A DNA stretch of 19,489 bases from positions 1-19,489 of the forward strand of contig CAYLHF010000045.1 of NCBI GenBank assembly GCA_964383365.1, given 5' to 3'. Each line of letters opens with the position of its first letter. The first letter of the stretch is position 1. Positions 6,503 through 14,887 of the stretch are shown one piece after another. The DNA is from CAYLHF01 sp964383365 (lineage in GTDB: Bacteria > Bacteroidota > Rhodothermia > Rhodothermales > UBA10348). Under the pieces are notes generated by a model. That model made no database searches and had not been told where the DNA came from. It worked only from the letters and a program-made list of their open reading frames with translations. The position numbers and the translations under genes were made by a program.

Positions 6503-8401
6503 TTACTGTGACAACACCAACGCGCCGAGCGGTGGGAGATCGATCGCTATGGAATCCGATCGACCCGTCGCCACGATGGGCTCAGACGGAGTAGGCCCCG
6601 ATGGGCCCAACCCGCTTCCACCATAGACGGTTGCATCACTGTTCAGAACCACGCGCCAGGTTCCGGGCTCGGGAACACCCACGCGATATCCCTGACGCGG
6701 AACAGGGGTAAAATTGAACACGAATACCAGAACGTGTTCGCTCGACTGGCGCATATAGCTGGTGACTGAATTGGCGCTGTCTGAGAGGTCTATCCATTGA
6801 AATCCGTCCGGTTCGTCATTCCACAGGGCAAACCGCTCCAGGTAAAGCCGGTTGAGATCACGCACCCAGGTCTGGATACCGGCGTGAAGGGGTTCGAGCG
6901 CCTGCCCCCAATCGAGTTGCGTGTCGTGATTCCATTCCGATTCCTGACCGAACTCCCCGCCCATAAACAGCAGTTTTTTTCCTGGATGTCCGAACATATG
7001 ACCGTAGAGCAGTCGAAGATTCGCTGCCTTCTGCCACGCATCACCCGGTTGTCGATCCCAAAGCGAACCTTTCCCGTGGACAACCTCGTCGTGCGAGAGC
7101 GGAAGTGTGAAGTGCTCCGAGAAGGCGTACATCAACGGAAAGGTCAGCTCGTTCATATGATACCGACGATGAATCGGATCTTCTTTCATGAACGCGAGCG
7201 TATCATGCATCCAGCCCATATTCCATTTGAACAGGAATCCCAGGCCCGAATCGTAGGTAGGCCTGGAAACCCCCGGCCAGGCAGTCGACTCCTCGGCGAT
7301 CATCATTGCCCCTGGTACGATCGAAAACACGGCCTCATTGATCTCCTTGAGGAGCGAGATCGCCTCCAGATTCTCGTTTCCCCCGTACCTGTTGGGACTG
7401 AACTCGTCGCGCGAATAGTTCCTGTATAACATCGAGGCGACAGCGTCGAATCGAAGCCCGTCGACATGAAACTCGTCGAGCCAGTAGAGCGCATTCGAAA
7501 TCAGGAAATTGCGAACACCCGGCTTGTTGTAATCAAATACCAGCGTTCCCCAGTCCGGGTGCTGCCGCATGAGCGGATCGTCGTACTCGTAGAGCGTGCT
7601 TCCATCAAAAAAACTCAGCCCCTGGGGATCGGTCGCGAAATGGGCCGGGACCCAGTCGAGCAAGACACCGATGCCTTTCGAGTGGAGATGATCGACCAGA
7701 AACCGAAAATCATCCGGTGATCCGTAGCGCTCCGTGGGGGAGAAGTAGCCCGAGACCTGATATCCCCACGATCCATAAAAAGGATGTTCGAGAACGGGCA
7801 TGAACTCGGCGTGCGTGAATCCCATATCGAGAAGATATTCGGAAAGCGGCTCGGCCAGTTCGCGATATGAAAGAAATTGGCCGTCCTCCCCCCGCTTCCA
7901 CGATCCCAGATGGAGTTCGTAAATCGAAATGGGTTTCCCGATGGACTCCGGTCCCAGCCTGGCCCTCGATTCGTGCGATGCCATTTGTCCCTGCATCCAT
8001 TCCTGGTCCGACCAATCGAATGCCGATCGAGTCACTATCGACGACAGTCCGTCGAGCGCACTCCCGCCGACCGCCGGTGCCTCCATCGACCGACCATACG
8101 GATCCGATTTATCCACCTGATACGCCCCTCGTTTGATCCGGAATTTGTACCGATGCCCCGGATGCGCCTGCCTGACAAAACCTTCCCAGAAGCGGGCAGG
8201 GGCATCACCTACGGGTTTGAGCGGGTGGGCTTCGGTATTCCAGCCATTAAAATCTCCGATTACCGAGACCATTTCAGCATTCGGTGCCCACACACAGAAC
8301 CAGGTGCCGGCACGGTTCGGATGAGCACCGAGCCGCCGATAGCTGTCGCGAAACTGGCCATGACTCCAGGCTTCTCGTTCTTCTCGGGTGATCCAGGGCA
8401 T
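6503..8401 (-). CDS. glgB: 1,4-alpha-glucan branching enzyme
   Basis: A GH13 enzyme that cuts alpha-1,4-glucan chains and rejoins them as alpha-1,6 branches in glycogen. With the ATG at 8401 (MPWITREEREAW) it has 632 residues. The frame stays open to 8497, but the added 32 residues do not resemble the family and run toward glgX. A CBM48 domain lies near the N terminus (about 15-115: VWAPNAEMVSVIGDFNGWN). The catalytic barrel shows DWVPAHFA, GLRFDAVAS with nucleophile D319, AEES with acid E370, and LSHDEVVHGKGSL with D438. A C-terminal all-beta domain follows. It lacks the extra N1 module that makes E. coli GlgB about 730 residues, so it belongs to the shorter class. It is divergent from glgX across a gap of about 214 bases and convergent with the HicB-like gene. 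Confidence 0.95.
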   Translation of the reverse strand: MPWITREEREAWSHGQFRDSYRRLGAHPNRAGTWFCVWAPNAEMVSVIGDFNGWNTEAHPLKPVGDAPARFWEGFVRQAHPGHRYKFRIKRGAYQVDKSDPYGRSMEAPAVGGSALDGLSSIVTRSAFDWSDQEWMQGQMASHESRARLGPESIGKPISIYELHLGSWKRGEDGQFLSYRELAEPLSEYLLDMGFTHAEFMPVLEHPFYGSWGYQVSGYFSPTERYGSPDDFRFLVDHLHSKGIGVLLDWVPAHFATDPQGLSFFDGSTLYEYDDPLMRQHPDWGTLVFDYNKPGVRNFLISNALYWLDEFHVDGLRFDAVASMLYRNYSRDEFSPNRYGGNENLEAISLLKEINEAVFSIVPGAMMIAEESTAWPGVSRPTYDSGLGFLFKWNMGWMHDTLAFMKEDPIHRRYHMNELTFPLMYAFSEHFTLPLSHDEVVHGKGSLWDRQPGDAWQKAANLRLLYGHMFGHPGKKLLFMGGEFGQESEWNHDTQLDWGQALEPLHAGIQTWVRDLNRLYLERFALWNDEPDGFQWIDLSDSANSVTSYMRQSSEHVLVFVFNFTPVPRQGYRVGVPEPGTWRVVLNSDATVYGGSGLGPSGPTPSEPIVATGRSDSIAIDLPPLGALVLSQ

Positions 8402-8615
8402 AATCTGCAGGCTAACGGTGGGGCGGTCGCACCGGAATCTACGGCCGGCGTTCGGAAGAGACCACATCGTCCTCTGCCGGATTCGATCGACTGACACGCT
8501 CTCGTCCGAACCGTATCTGCGCCTTATATTGTTATTCCGATCCCGGCCCGACCCACCCGTGGGCTCTACCCGGTACCCTTCTCGTCGACCACACCTATCT
8601 GCAAACCCGTCTCAC
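8402..8615. promoter_or_regulatory. Divergent intergenic region between glgB and glgX
   Basis: If the preferred starts of glgB (8401) and glgX (8616) are right, this segment must carry both promoters. A TATATTGTT stretch at 8525-8533 is the only AT-rich core pointing toward glgX and loosely resembles a Bacteroidota -7 element (TAnnTTTG). I see no convincing partner element or operator. Confidence 0.3.
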
Positions 8616-10874
8616 GTGCCGCTTCCACCCGGACACCCTTCCCCTCTCGGCGCATCCCGGGATGGACGAGGAGTTAATTTTGCTCTCTACAGTGCCCATG
8701 CGACGCGCGTGGAATTACTACTGTTTGATTCGGCACAGTCGAACGCACCATCCTCAACCCGGGATCTCCCCGGAAAAACCGGACCCATATGGCACGGATA
8801 TGTCCCTGACTGCGCGCCCGGACAACTGTACGCGTATCGGGTTCATGGGCCGTTCACTCCAGAGGCCGGCCATCGTTTTAATCCCAACAAAGTCGTGATC
8901 GACCCCTATGCGAGGTGTATCGGGAGAGAAGCCCGGTGGGATTCGAGTCTTCTGGGATACGATATGGTCGGGGCTGACGCGCGGTCCAATGGCACCCCTC
9001 ACGCGGATGTCGCCAACTCGTTCAGCCATGTCGACAGCGCACCATTTGCCCCACTCGGAATGGTCGTGGACGAAGCCTATGACTGGAAAGACGATCGATC
9101 TCCCCATATCCCGTGGGATGAGACGATCATTTACGAGACGCATGTCCAGGGACTCTCGCGGCTCCACCGCGACGTTCCACCCGAACTGCGAGGCACCTTC
9201 GCAGGGCTGGCTTCCCCACCTATCCTGGACCACCTTCGCTCGCTCGGAGTAACGACGGTCCAGCTTCTGCCCATCCATGCGAAGTTCAGCGAGAAGCGGC
9301 TAAACGACCTGGGGCTGACCAATTATTGGGGCTACAACACGCTCAACTACTTCAGCCCCGAACCATCCTACGCATCCCGGTCCGGGTCCGGCGTCCTGAC
9401 CGAGTTTAGGGAGATGGTCGCCGCGCTCCATCGGGCGGGGCTGGAGGTCATTCTGGACGTCGTCTACAATCACACGGCCGAGAGCGATGTGCTCGGGCCG
9501 ACCCTATCGTTCCGAGGCATCGATAATCGATCCTACTACAAGGATGATGGCCATCGTCTGATCGATTACACGGGTACCGGAAACACCCTCGATGCGGGAA
9601 ATTCGTATGTCCTGCATCTGATTATGGACAGTCTTCGCTACTGGGTGAACGAGATGCACGTAGACGGATTCCGTTTCGATCTCGCGTCGGCACTCGCCCG
9701 AGATGAAGTGGATGTCAACATGCGATCGGCCTTCTTCCAGGTCATCCATCAGGACCCGATTTTGAGTAAGATCAAACTGATCGCCGAGCCATGGGATATT
9801 GGTCCCGATGGCTATCAGGTGGGCGCGTTCCCGTGGCAATGGACCGAGTGGAATGGACGATACCGCGACGCGTTACGACGGTTTTGGAGGGGAGATAATG
9901 AGGTTATGCCTGAAACGGCCACGCGCCTGGCAGGATCGAGCGACCTCTACGGAAGGTCCGGGAGGAAACCGTTTGCGTCGATCAATTTTATTACGTCCCA
10001 CGACGGATTTACGCTCGATGACCTGGTTTCGTACACAACCCGCCGGAACGAAGCCAACGGGGAAGAGAACCGGGATGGGCATGAGCCATCTTACAGTTCA
10101 AACTCCGGGGTTGAAGGACCCGCTACGGACGAGGAGATCGGTCTGCGCAGACTGGCCAGAAAGAAGAGCCTCATCGCATCCCTCCTGCTCTCACAGGGCG
10201 TTCCGATGATCCTGGGAGGGGATGAACTGTCGCGTACACAGAGGGGGAACAACAACGCCTACTGTCAGGACAACGAGATCAGTTGGTACGACTGGTCACG
10301 TGTCGGCGGAGGGGCTGTCGGGTCCGGAGTGGATGCCGTGACCGGTGCGAGATCAGCGGCCGAGCGGGCGACGGGCGAGCGTGAGACAGGCGAGCGGGCG
10401 ATGGACGAGCCTGCGACGGGCGAGCGTGTTACGGCCGCCGCCAATGCGGCCGAATTTCTGGGGTTTGTTCGGGAAATGATCGCATTTCGGAAAGCCCATC
10501 CCGCATTTCGTCGGCATCATTTCCTCCGTTCCGGCTCCGGAGACGGGCCTCCGCAGGTTGTCTGGTGGAACGCGTCCGGGCGGGAGATGAATAACGCTGA
10601 CTGGTCGGACTCGGGGGCAAAAGCATTCGGAATGCTGCTATTTGGAGACGTTACGACTGACCGGGACGGTGAGGGAGCCCTTCTCACCGACGATTCATTC
10701 CTCATTCTACTCAATGCGGCCTCGAACGACGTCTCATTCCGATTACCGGAAGTTTTCTCGTGCTGGTGCGTCGCCCACACGTGTGACGGACTCACGAAAG
10801 GCATGCGGTTTTCGGGCAAGGAATCCATCCTGGTGACTTCGGGTACGCTGACGGTACTTCGAGGCGAAAAATAG
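8616..10874 (+). CDS. glgX: Glycogen debranching enzyme (GlgX/isoamylase type)
   Basis: A GH13 debranching enzyme that hydrolyses alpha-1,6 branches of glycogen or limit dextrins. The frame opens at 8388, but those first residues overlap glgB and do not look like the family. The GTG at 8616 gives MPLPPGHPSPLGASRDG, which fits the usual GlgX start (G..YPLGA..DG.GVNFALFS) and a product of 752 residues. A CBM48 domain comes first; the barrel has DVVYNHTAE, GFRFDLASAL with nucleophile D355, AEPWD with acid E391 and FITSHDGFTLDDL with D463. Residues 583-607 are encoded by five in-frame 15-bp repeats and form an Ala/Gly/Thr/Glu/Arg-rich insertion between the barrel and the C-terminal part. It works with the glgB and malQ products on either side. 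Confidence 0.93.
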   Translation: MPLPPGHPSPLGASRDGRGVNFALYSAHATRVELLLFDSAQSNAPSSTRDLPGKTGPIWHGYVPDCAPGQLYAYRVHGPFTPEAGHRFNPNKVVIDPYARCIGREARWDSSLLGYDMVGADARSNGTPHADVANSFSHVDSAPFAPLGMVVDEAYDWKDDRSPHIPWDETIIYETHVQGLSRLHRDVPPELRGTFAGLASPPILDHLRSLGVTTVQLLPIHAKFSEKRLNDLGLTNYWGYNTLNYFSPEPSYASRSGSGVLTEFREMVAALHRAGLEVILDVVYNHTAESDVLGPTLSFRGIDNRSYYKDDGHRLIDYTGTGNTLDAGNSYVLHLIMDSLRYWVNEMHVDGFRFDLASALARDEVDVNMRSAFFQVIHQDPILSKIKLIAEPWDIGPDGYQVGAFPWQWTEWNGRYRDALRRFWRGDNEVMPETATRLAGSSDLYGRSGRKPFASINFITSHDGFTLDDLVSYTTRRNEANGEENRDGHEPSYSSNSGVEGPATDEEIGLRRLARKKSLIASLLLSQGVPMILGGDELSRTQRGNNNAYCQDNEISWYDWSRVGGGAVGSGVDAVTGARSAAERATGERETGERAMDEPATGERVTAAANAAEFLGFVREMIAFRKAHPAFRRHHFLRSGSGDGPPQVVWWNASGREMNNADWSDSGAKAFGMLLFGDVTTDRDGEGALLTDDSFLILLNAASNDVSFRLPEVFSCWCVAHTCDGLTKGMRFSGKESILVTSGTLTVLRGEK
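10362..10436 (+). repeat. Five tandem 15-bp repeats inside glgX
   Basis: Five consecutive 15-base units begin at 10362, 10377, 10392, 10407 and 10422, each starting GAG. They translate as ERATG, ERETG, ERAMD, EPATG and ERVTA. The unit is a multiple of three, so copy-number change would alter the length of a loop without breaking the frame. The units are imperfect, which implies an old expansion. Confidence 0.85.
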
Positions 10875-10918
10875 TCGGCACACGGGCACATCGTAGCCAA
10901 AGAACTGTCGCCACCCCA

Positions 10919-10944
10919 TCACGTAGAAGGCGAAAACGCCGTGA
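10919..10944. terminator. Possible hairpin between convergent glgX and malQ
   Basis: GGCG-AAAA-CGCC (10929-10940) forms a 4-bp stem. It is flanked by TCAC (10919-10922) and GTGA (10941-10944), which could extend it across an asymmetric internal loop. It sits in the 78-base gap between the convergent glgX and malQ stops. There is no T-tract, so it is a weak candidate. Confidence 0.3.
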
Positions 10945-10952
10945 CCCGGCCA

Positions 10953-12485
10953 TCAGGAAGCGAGCCGACCGAACTTTTGTGTGAGGGTTCGAAGTCTCTC
11001 AACCAGATCGGCATCGAAGGCCCCCGATTCCATTCTCCACCCCCAGTTGTCTCCGACCGTACCCGGCATATTCATCCGGGATTCGGCACCCAGTCCCAGT
11101 ACGTCCTGCATGGGGGTCACCACCGTGTCGGCGATCGATGCGAGCAGAGAGCGGATCGCCGCCCAGTGGAGATCGGAAATCTCTGATTCGGGTATCCCCA
11201 GGTACCTCAGGCAATACGCATGGGCCTTCTCGATCACGTCGGCATCCTGCGTGCTCACGGTGTCATGCCACCACCCCTGAATCGTGTCATTATCGTGCGT
11301 ACCGGTATAGGCAACGAGAGCCCGCTTATAATTATGGGGAAGGAATTCGTTCGAACTGTCTCCATCGAAAGCGAACTGCAGGATGGCCATGCCCGGAAAA
11401 TCGAATCGGTCCATCAACTCTGTAACACCCTCGGTGATGACCCCGAGGTTCTCTGCGACCACCGGTATCTCCCCCAGATTGCTACGAAGCGTGTCAAACA
11501 ACTCGATTCCCGGTCCGTCCACCCAGCGACCGTTCATGGCGGTTTCCTCTGACGCAGGAACCTCCCAGTAGGCCTCGAATCCGCGGAAGTGGTCGAGCCG
11601 AACCAGATCAACGAGCTCCAGAATGCGGCGAAAACGGGCCGTCCACCAGGCATAGCCCTCCTTTTTCATCACATCCCAACGATAAATCGGGTTGCCCCAT
11701 CGCTGGCCCGTCTCACTGAAATAGTCGGGTGGAACGCCGGAAACGACGGTCGCGCGGCCGGTCTCGTCCAGATGGAACAGATCCGGATGGGCCCATACGT
11801 CGGCCGAGTCATGAGCAACGTAGATCGGAAGGTCCCCGAATATCCGCACACCCCGATCGTTGCAATATGATTTGAATTCGGCCCACTGCTGCTCGAAGAG
11901 AAATTGTTTGAACCGGGAGAACCCAATTTCATGAGCGAATCGCTCTCTGGCATCGTCGAGGGCATCCGCCTCCCGCAGGGCGTATTTTTTCTCCCAATAG
12001 GTCCACTCTACGTGATGGTGGGCATCCTTGAGCGCCTCAAACATCGAAAAATCATCGAGCCATTCATTTTGTGCCCGATGAAATGCATCGAATCGCTGTT
12101 TCATCTCGTGGCCGTCATCGAAGGAACGGAAGCGATTGAATGCCTGCTTCAATAACCGCTCCTTGAATGCGACGACGTGACCGAAATCGACTGAATCGGT
12201 GGGATACTCCGGAATATTGTCTAAATCAACCGGATCGAGGAGACCATCCCGAAGGAGTAGATCCGGACTGATAAGATGAGGACTTCCGGCAAACGTCGAC
12301 GGGCTCGCATACGGCGAGAATCCGAATCCGACCGGCACGATTGGAAGCACCTGCCATATCGACTGGCCTGCCTCCTGAAGCAGATCGGCAAATTGATGTG
12401 CCTCCGGGCCCAGATCTCCTATACCAAAACGACCGGGAAGGGACGTGATGTGCAACAGAATTCCGCTAGATCTTATGCTCGTCAT
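10953..12485 (-). CDS. malQ: 4-alpha-glucanotransferase (amylomaltase)
   Basis: A GH77 enzyme that transfers alpha-1,4-glucan segments between maltodextrins, releasing glucose. It processes the short chains left by debranching. The ATG at 12485 gives MTSIRSSGILLHITSLPGRFGIGDLG, the family's normal N terminus, and 510 residues. The frame continues open to 12692 but that extension has no family resemblance and would overlap the divergent YaaW-like gene. Key motifs are PYASPSTFAGSP, VRLDHFRGF with nucleophile D298, VVAENLGVI with acid E345, and YTGTHDNDT with D398. Length matches bacterial amylomaltases (about 500 residues). The 3' end converges on glgX. Confidence 0.95.
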   Translation of the reverse strand: MTSIRSSGILLHITSLPGRFGIGDLGPEAHQFADLLQEAGQSIWQVLPIVPVGFGFSPYASPSTFAGSPHLISPDLLLRDGLLDPVDLDNIPEYPTDSVDFGHVVAFKERLLKQAFNRFRSFDDGHEMKQRFDAFHRAQNEWLDDFSMFEALKDAHHHVEWTYWEKKYALREADALDDARERFAHEIGFSRFKQFLFEQQWAEFKSYCNDRGVRIFGDLPIYVAHDSADVWAHPDLFHLDETGRATVVSGVPPDYFSETGQRWGNPIYRWDVMKKEGYAWWTARFRRILELVDLVRLDHFRGFEAYWEVPASEETAMNGRWVDGPGIELFDTLRSNLGEIPVVAENLGVITEGVTELMDRFDFPGMAILQFAFDGDSSNEFLPHNYKRALVAYTGTHDNDTIQGWWHDTVSTQDADVIEKAHAYCLRYLGIPESEISDLHWAAIRSLLASIADTVVTPMQDVLGLGAESRMNMPGTVGDNWGWRMESGAFDADLVERLRTLTQKFGRLAS

Positions 12486-12664
12486 GTATGGTAGTGGTAT
12501 CAATCCGCCCGGGCGGAGGAAAAAACAGGAGGTGTCGGAAAACCGGTTCCAGATGCCATTGTGCGGTTTCCAATGTAGGAACGGCCCGACTGTGCTGCCA
12601 CCGTTGAAACGCAACCCGTTCGGGCGATCGTAACATTGACTCGCCAACAAGCGTACGACCCCGG

Positions 12665-13417
12665 ATGAACGAATTGCTCGGCAAACTAACAACGGCAGAC
12701 TATCGATTCCTGTCCGGAATCATAGAGAGCAGCCTCAATTTATCGGACGATACCGAAATTGCCCGGTTGATCACGGCATTCGAAGAAGAGGCCAACCACG
12801 AAAACCGTGTGGTTCTTTGTACGAGACTGGAAAATGAAATTCGGTATCTGGGCAGTAGCGAAATCGCGTACGGATTGCGGTACGTAACCGGTCGCGATCC
12901 CGGAGTCTCGTTCCAGGAAATCGTCCGCGACGTGGCGAATTCGCTCAAGGTCGATGCCCCTCCGATGGGCACAGACAGTGAGCAAGTCGAATTTATCGCT
13001 CAGGAATATGCGACCCAGCAGTTTGCGAACCTGTCTCCCGAAGAACAGCAGCAGATGCTCGAAGATCTCGGGGTCGAACGGGAGAAAGCTGAGGCCTTCT
13101 TAAAGACATCGGCCGGAGTTTTTGCCCTCCCCATGTTGATCGAAGCCTTCAACTACGTGATCGTCCAGGGACTCATCAAGACGATCATTTTCGGAACCAT
13201 CGCAAAGATCATCGGCACACAACTCGCCAACCGCCTGTTCACATTTCTCGTCGGCAGACTTCCGTGGTGGGTATCCTGGATCGGCCCGGCCGCCTGGACC
13301 CTGTCAATCGGATGGACAACCATCGACCTTCAGGGCCCGGCGAAGAGGAAAACGATACCCGTCGTCCTGTATCTGGGCCTCTGTTCACTCAGAGAAAACC
13401 ATTCCGGCAGAGAATAA
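12665..13417 (+). CDS. YaaW/UPF0174-like membrane-associated protein
   Basis: A 250-residue protein with an acidic helical N-terminal region (about 1-140, with a glutamine/glutamate-rich helix SPEEQQQMLEDLG near 124-136) and a hydrophobic C-terminal half (about 151-217) that could form two membrane spans or a buried hairpin. The ending, DLQGPAKRKTIPVVLYLGLC at 221-240, resembles the conserved tail of the E. coli YaaW / UPF0174 family, whose function is not established. The family assignment rests on recalled motif similarity. It is divergent from malQ across 179 bases in which I see no clear promoter, and convergent with the aquaporin-like gene. No functional link to its neighbours is evident. 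Confidence 0.7.
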   Translation: MNELLGKLTTADYRFLSGIIESSLNLSDDTEIARLITAFEEEANHENRVVLCTRLENEIRYLGSSEIAYGLRYVTGRDPGVSFQEIVRDVANSLKVDAPPMGTDSEQVEFIAQEYATQQFANLSPEEQQQMLEDLGVEREKAEAFLKTSAGVFALPMLIEAFNYVIVQGLIKTIIFGTIAKIIGTQLANRLFTFLVGRLPWWVSWIGPAAWTLSIGWTTIDLQGPAKRKTIPVVLYLGLCSLRENHSGRE

Positions 13418-13442
13418 CCACCCGAGATCCCGTCCGGTGCGA

Positions 13443-13471
13443 CCGGAATCAGACCGGTGACTGATTGCCGG
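13443..13471. terminator. Hairpin between the convergent YaaW-like and aquaporin genes
   Basis: CCGGAATCAG (13443-13452), an 8-base loop, then CTGATTGCCGG (13461-13471) pair over ten bases with one bulged G. A competing hairpin, TCCGGT-GCG-ACCGGA (13433-13447), lies just upstream and overlaps it. The site is between two convergent stops, so it could terminate both. Only a short T-rich stretch follows. Confidence 0.45.
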
Positions 13472-13475
13472 CTGT

Positions 13476-14105
13476 TTATGCGTCGGCGTGCTGCATCTTG
13501 AATACGTACGCGGCTGCTGCGCCACCGAGGAGCGGACCGACCAGGTAGAGCCATGCGTTCGCAAACGAGCCTCCATTCATCACTCCGTCGACGATAATGG
13601 GTCCGAGTCCAACGGCAGGATTGAATGCTCCGCCCGAGATACCACCGACAGCAAATGCCCCTACCATAACGGTGAAACCGATCGCGAGACCAAAGTAGGA
13701 ATTACCTTCCGACTCGTCGGCCGTAGCGGTGTCGAGAACAACGAGTACGAGCGCAAACGTGAAGATAAACTCGGCCGCGAGCGCCGGGAACGCTGAAGCC
13801 GTAGGTGCGGGAGCAAACGATGCACCTGACAGCCATCCGCCGACCAGCGCCGCCACGATACCGCCCAGGAGTTGATAGATCCAGTACTTGATGGCCTCGC
13901 TCATCTCGATCGCCCCGCGCATCATCGCGCCGAGCGTGACGGCCGGATTATAGTGGCCACCGGAGATATTGCCGCCCATATAGACCATAACCATCAGCAC
14001 GCTACCGATAGCGAGAGGTGCGAGGGCCGTGCCATTTGTAACGGTCAGGAATACGGTGAGGACGAGAAAAAACGTTCCGATAAACTCGGTGATATACTTA
14101 CCCAT
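13476..14105 (-). CDS. Aquaporin/MIP-family channel with an unusual selectivity filter
   Basis: A 209-residue integral membrane channel, short for the family (usually 230-280). It has two hemichannel repeats, each with an NPA box: HYNPAVTLG (N53-A55) and AFNPAVGLG (N152-A154). Hydrophobic spans run through about 7-23, 31-44, 74-93, 110-125, 130-146 and 165-182. In most MIP channels the second box is NPAR, and that arginine is part of the constriction. Here V155 takes its place. By position counting, the other filter residues would be I33, A140 and G149, suggesting a wider, less polar pore than a water channel. What it conducts cannot be read from sequence. The start is supported by a strong ribosome site. 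The 179 bases upstream (14106-14284) contain a small hairpin GTGCC-CGCT-GGCAC (14148-14161). Confidence 0.85.
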   Translation of the reverse strand: MGKYITEFIGTFFLVLTVFLTVTNGTALAPLAIGSVLMVMVYMGGNISGGHYNPAVTLGAMMRGAIEMSEAIKYWIYQLLGGIVAALVGGWLSGASFAPAPTASAFPALAAEFIFTFALVLVVLDTATADESEGNSYFGLAIGFTVMVGAFAVGGISGGAFNPAVGLGPIIVDGVMNGGSFANAWLYLVGPLLGGAAAAYVFKMQHADA

Positions 14106-14110
14106 GGGTG

Positions 14111-14116
14111 ACCTCC
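14111..14116 (-). promoter_or_regulatory. Strong Shine-Dalgarno of the aquaporin-like gene
   Basis: On the minus strand GGAGGT lies 5 nt before the ATG at 14105. Most other genes in the window have no such site, so this gene is probably well translated, and the motif fixes its start. Confidence 0.7.
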
Positions 14117-14284
14117 GAAAATGTTGAATTGAACGACCAAATACCGGGTGCCCGCTGGCACGGAAGCCCCGAGATTCGGGTGGGGTAGTTTGTGGATACG
14201 AAAAGTATACGTGAATCGGCGCGGAGCGTCAAATCGAATGTCGGCCGGGGAGGCGCGTGAGTTGAAGGAGCGGAACGTCGCGAC

Positions 14285-14809
14285 TCAGCCCGCGCGACGC
14301 GCCATCAACAGATCCGAATAGGACCGATCGACGAGGTCGTTTTCGTCAATCGCGAACAGGTCCAGAAACCCCTCGCACTGCGCCTGCAGTTTATCCGGCG
14401 AGCGTTCTCCGGTCTCGTCGATCGCCTCAATTTCGATGAATGAGCCCAGACCGACTACCCGGTCGATGTGAAATTTGACGTTGTCGATGAAATAAATCTC
14501 CCGACGCTTGTCCACCACCACGAGTGTCTCCAGTGCCCCGTCCAACACCCGTTTGAGGTCCGTCTCGGCGGTCGTTCGGAAGAGCCGAACATCGGATCGC
14601 TTGGGCCCTTCCTGATCGGGTCGATGGTACTGGATGAGGGTGTTTTCGATCGTTCCCTGTCGCAGCTTGAGCCGGCCCTTCGGTACCACGAAATACGTAT
14701 CGACCTGATGGTCTTCACCCACAAAACGGGCGTTTCGATCTCTCAGTATGGCCCTGATACGCTCAGGATCGGCGCAGCGGGCCTTGATTTCAATGATGAC
14801 GGCGTCCAT
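14285..14809 (-). CDS. CYTH-domain protein (CyaB/triphosphate tunnel family)
   Basis: A 174-residue CYTH domain starting at the ATG at 14809 (MDAVIIEIKARC); the frame opens at 14866, but the extra 19 residues do not fit. IEIKAR at the N terminus is the second half of the ExExK signature; the first acidic position is isoleucine here, a variation seen in class IV adenylate-cyclase-like members. Later strands supply the expected basic and acidic residues: GRLKLRQG, LIQYHRPD, VDKRREIYFIDNVKFHID, and a GLGSFIEIEAID strand typical of the family. CYTH proteins bind triphosphates inside a beta tunnel and include triphosphatases and adenylate cyclases; which activity applies is unknown. It lies 78 nt downstream of the VKOR-DsbA gene on the same strand and may share its transcript. 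Confidence 0.85.
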   Translation of the reverse strand: MDAVIIEIKARCADPERIRAILRDRNARFVGEDHQVDTYFVVPKGRLKLRQGTIENTLIQYHRPDQEGPKRSDVRLFRTTAETDLKRVLDGALETLVVVDKRREIYFIDNVKFHIDRVVGLGSFIEIEAIDETGERSPDKLQAQCEGFLDLFAIDENDLVDRSYSDLLMARRAG

Positions 14810-14887
14810 GAGCGCTGGGGCGTGATTTGTCTCGGACAGAGAGGAGCGGTGCGATCCGCCCAGCATTTCGCCGGCGGACAGGCCGAA

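Noticed and set aside
7877..8494. A 205-codon plus-strand open frame opposite glgB
   Set aside because: It is an antisense shadow of the well-supported glgB reading frame, with Pro/Arg-rich composition and no domain.
8388..8615. N-terminal extension of glgX from an ATG at 8388
   Set aside because: It overlaps the glgB start and is Arg/Pro/Ser-rich shadow sequence. Family homology begins at the GTG at 8616.
12486..12692. N-terminal extension of malQ to 12692
   Set aside because: It would overlap the divergent YaaW-like gene, and amylomaltases begin at the ATG at 12485.
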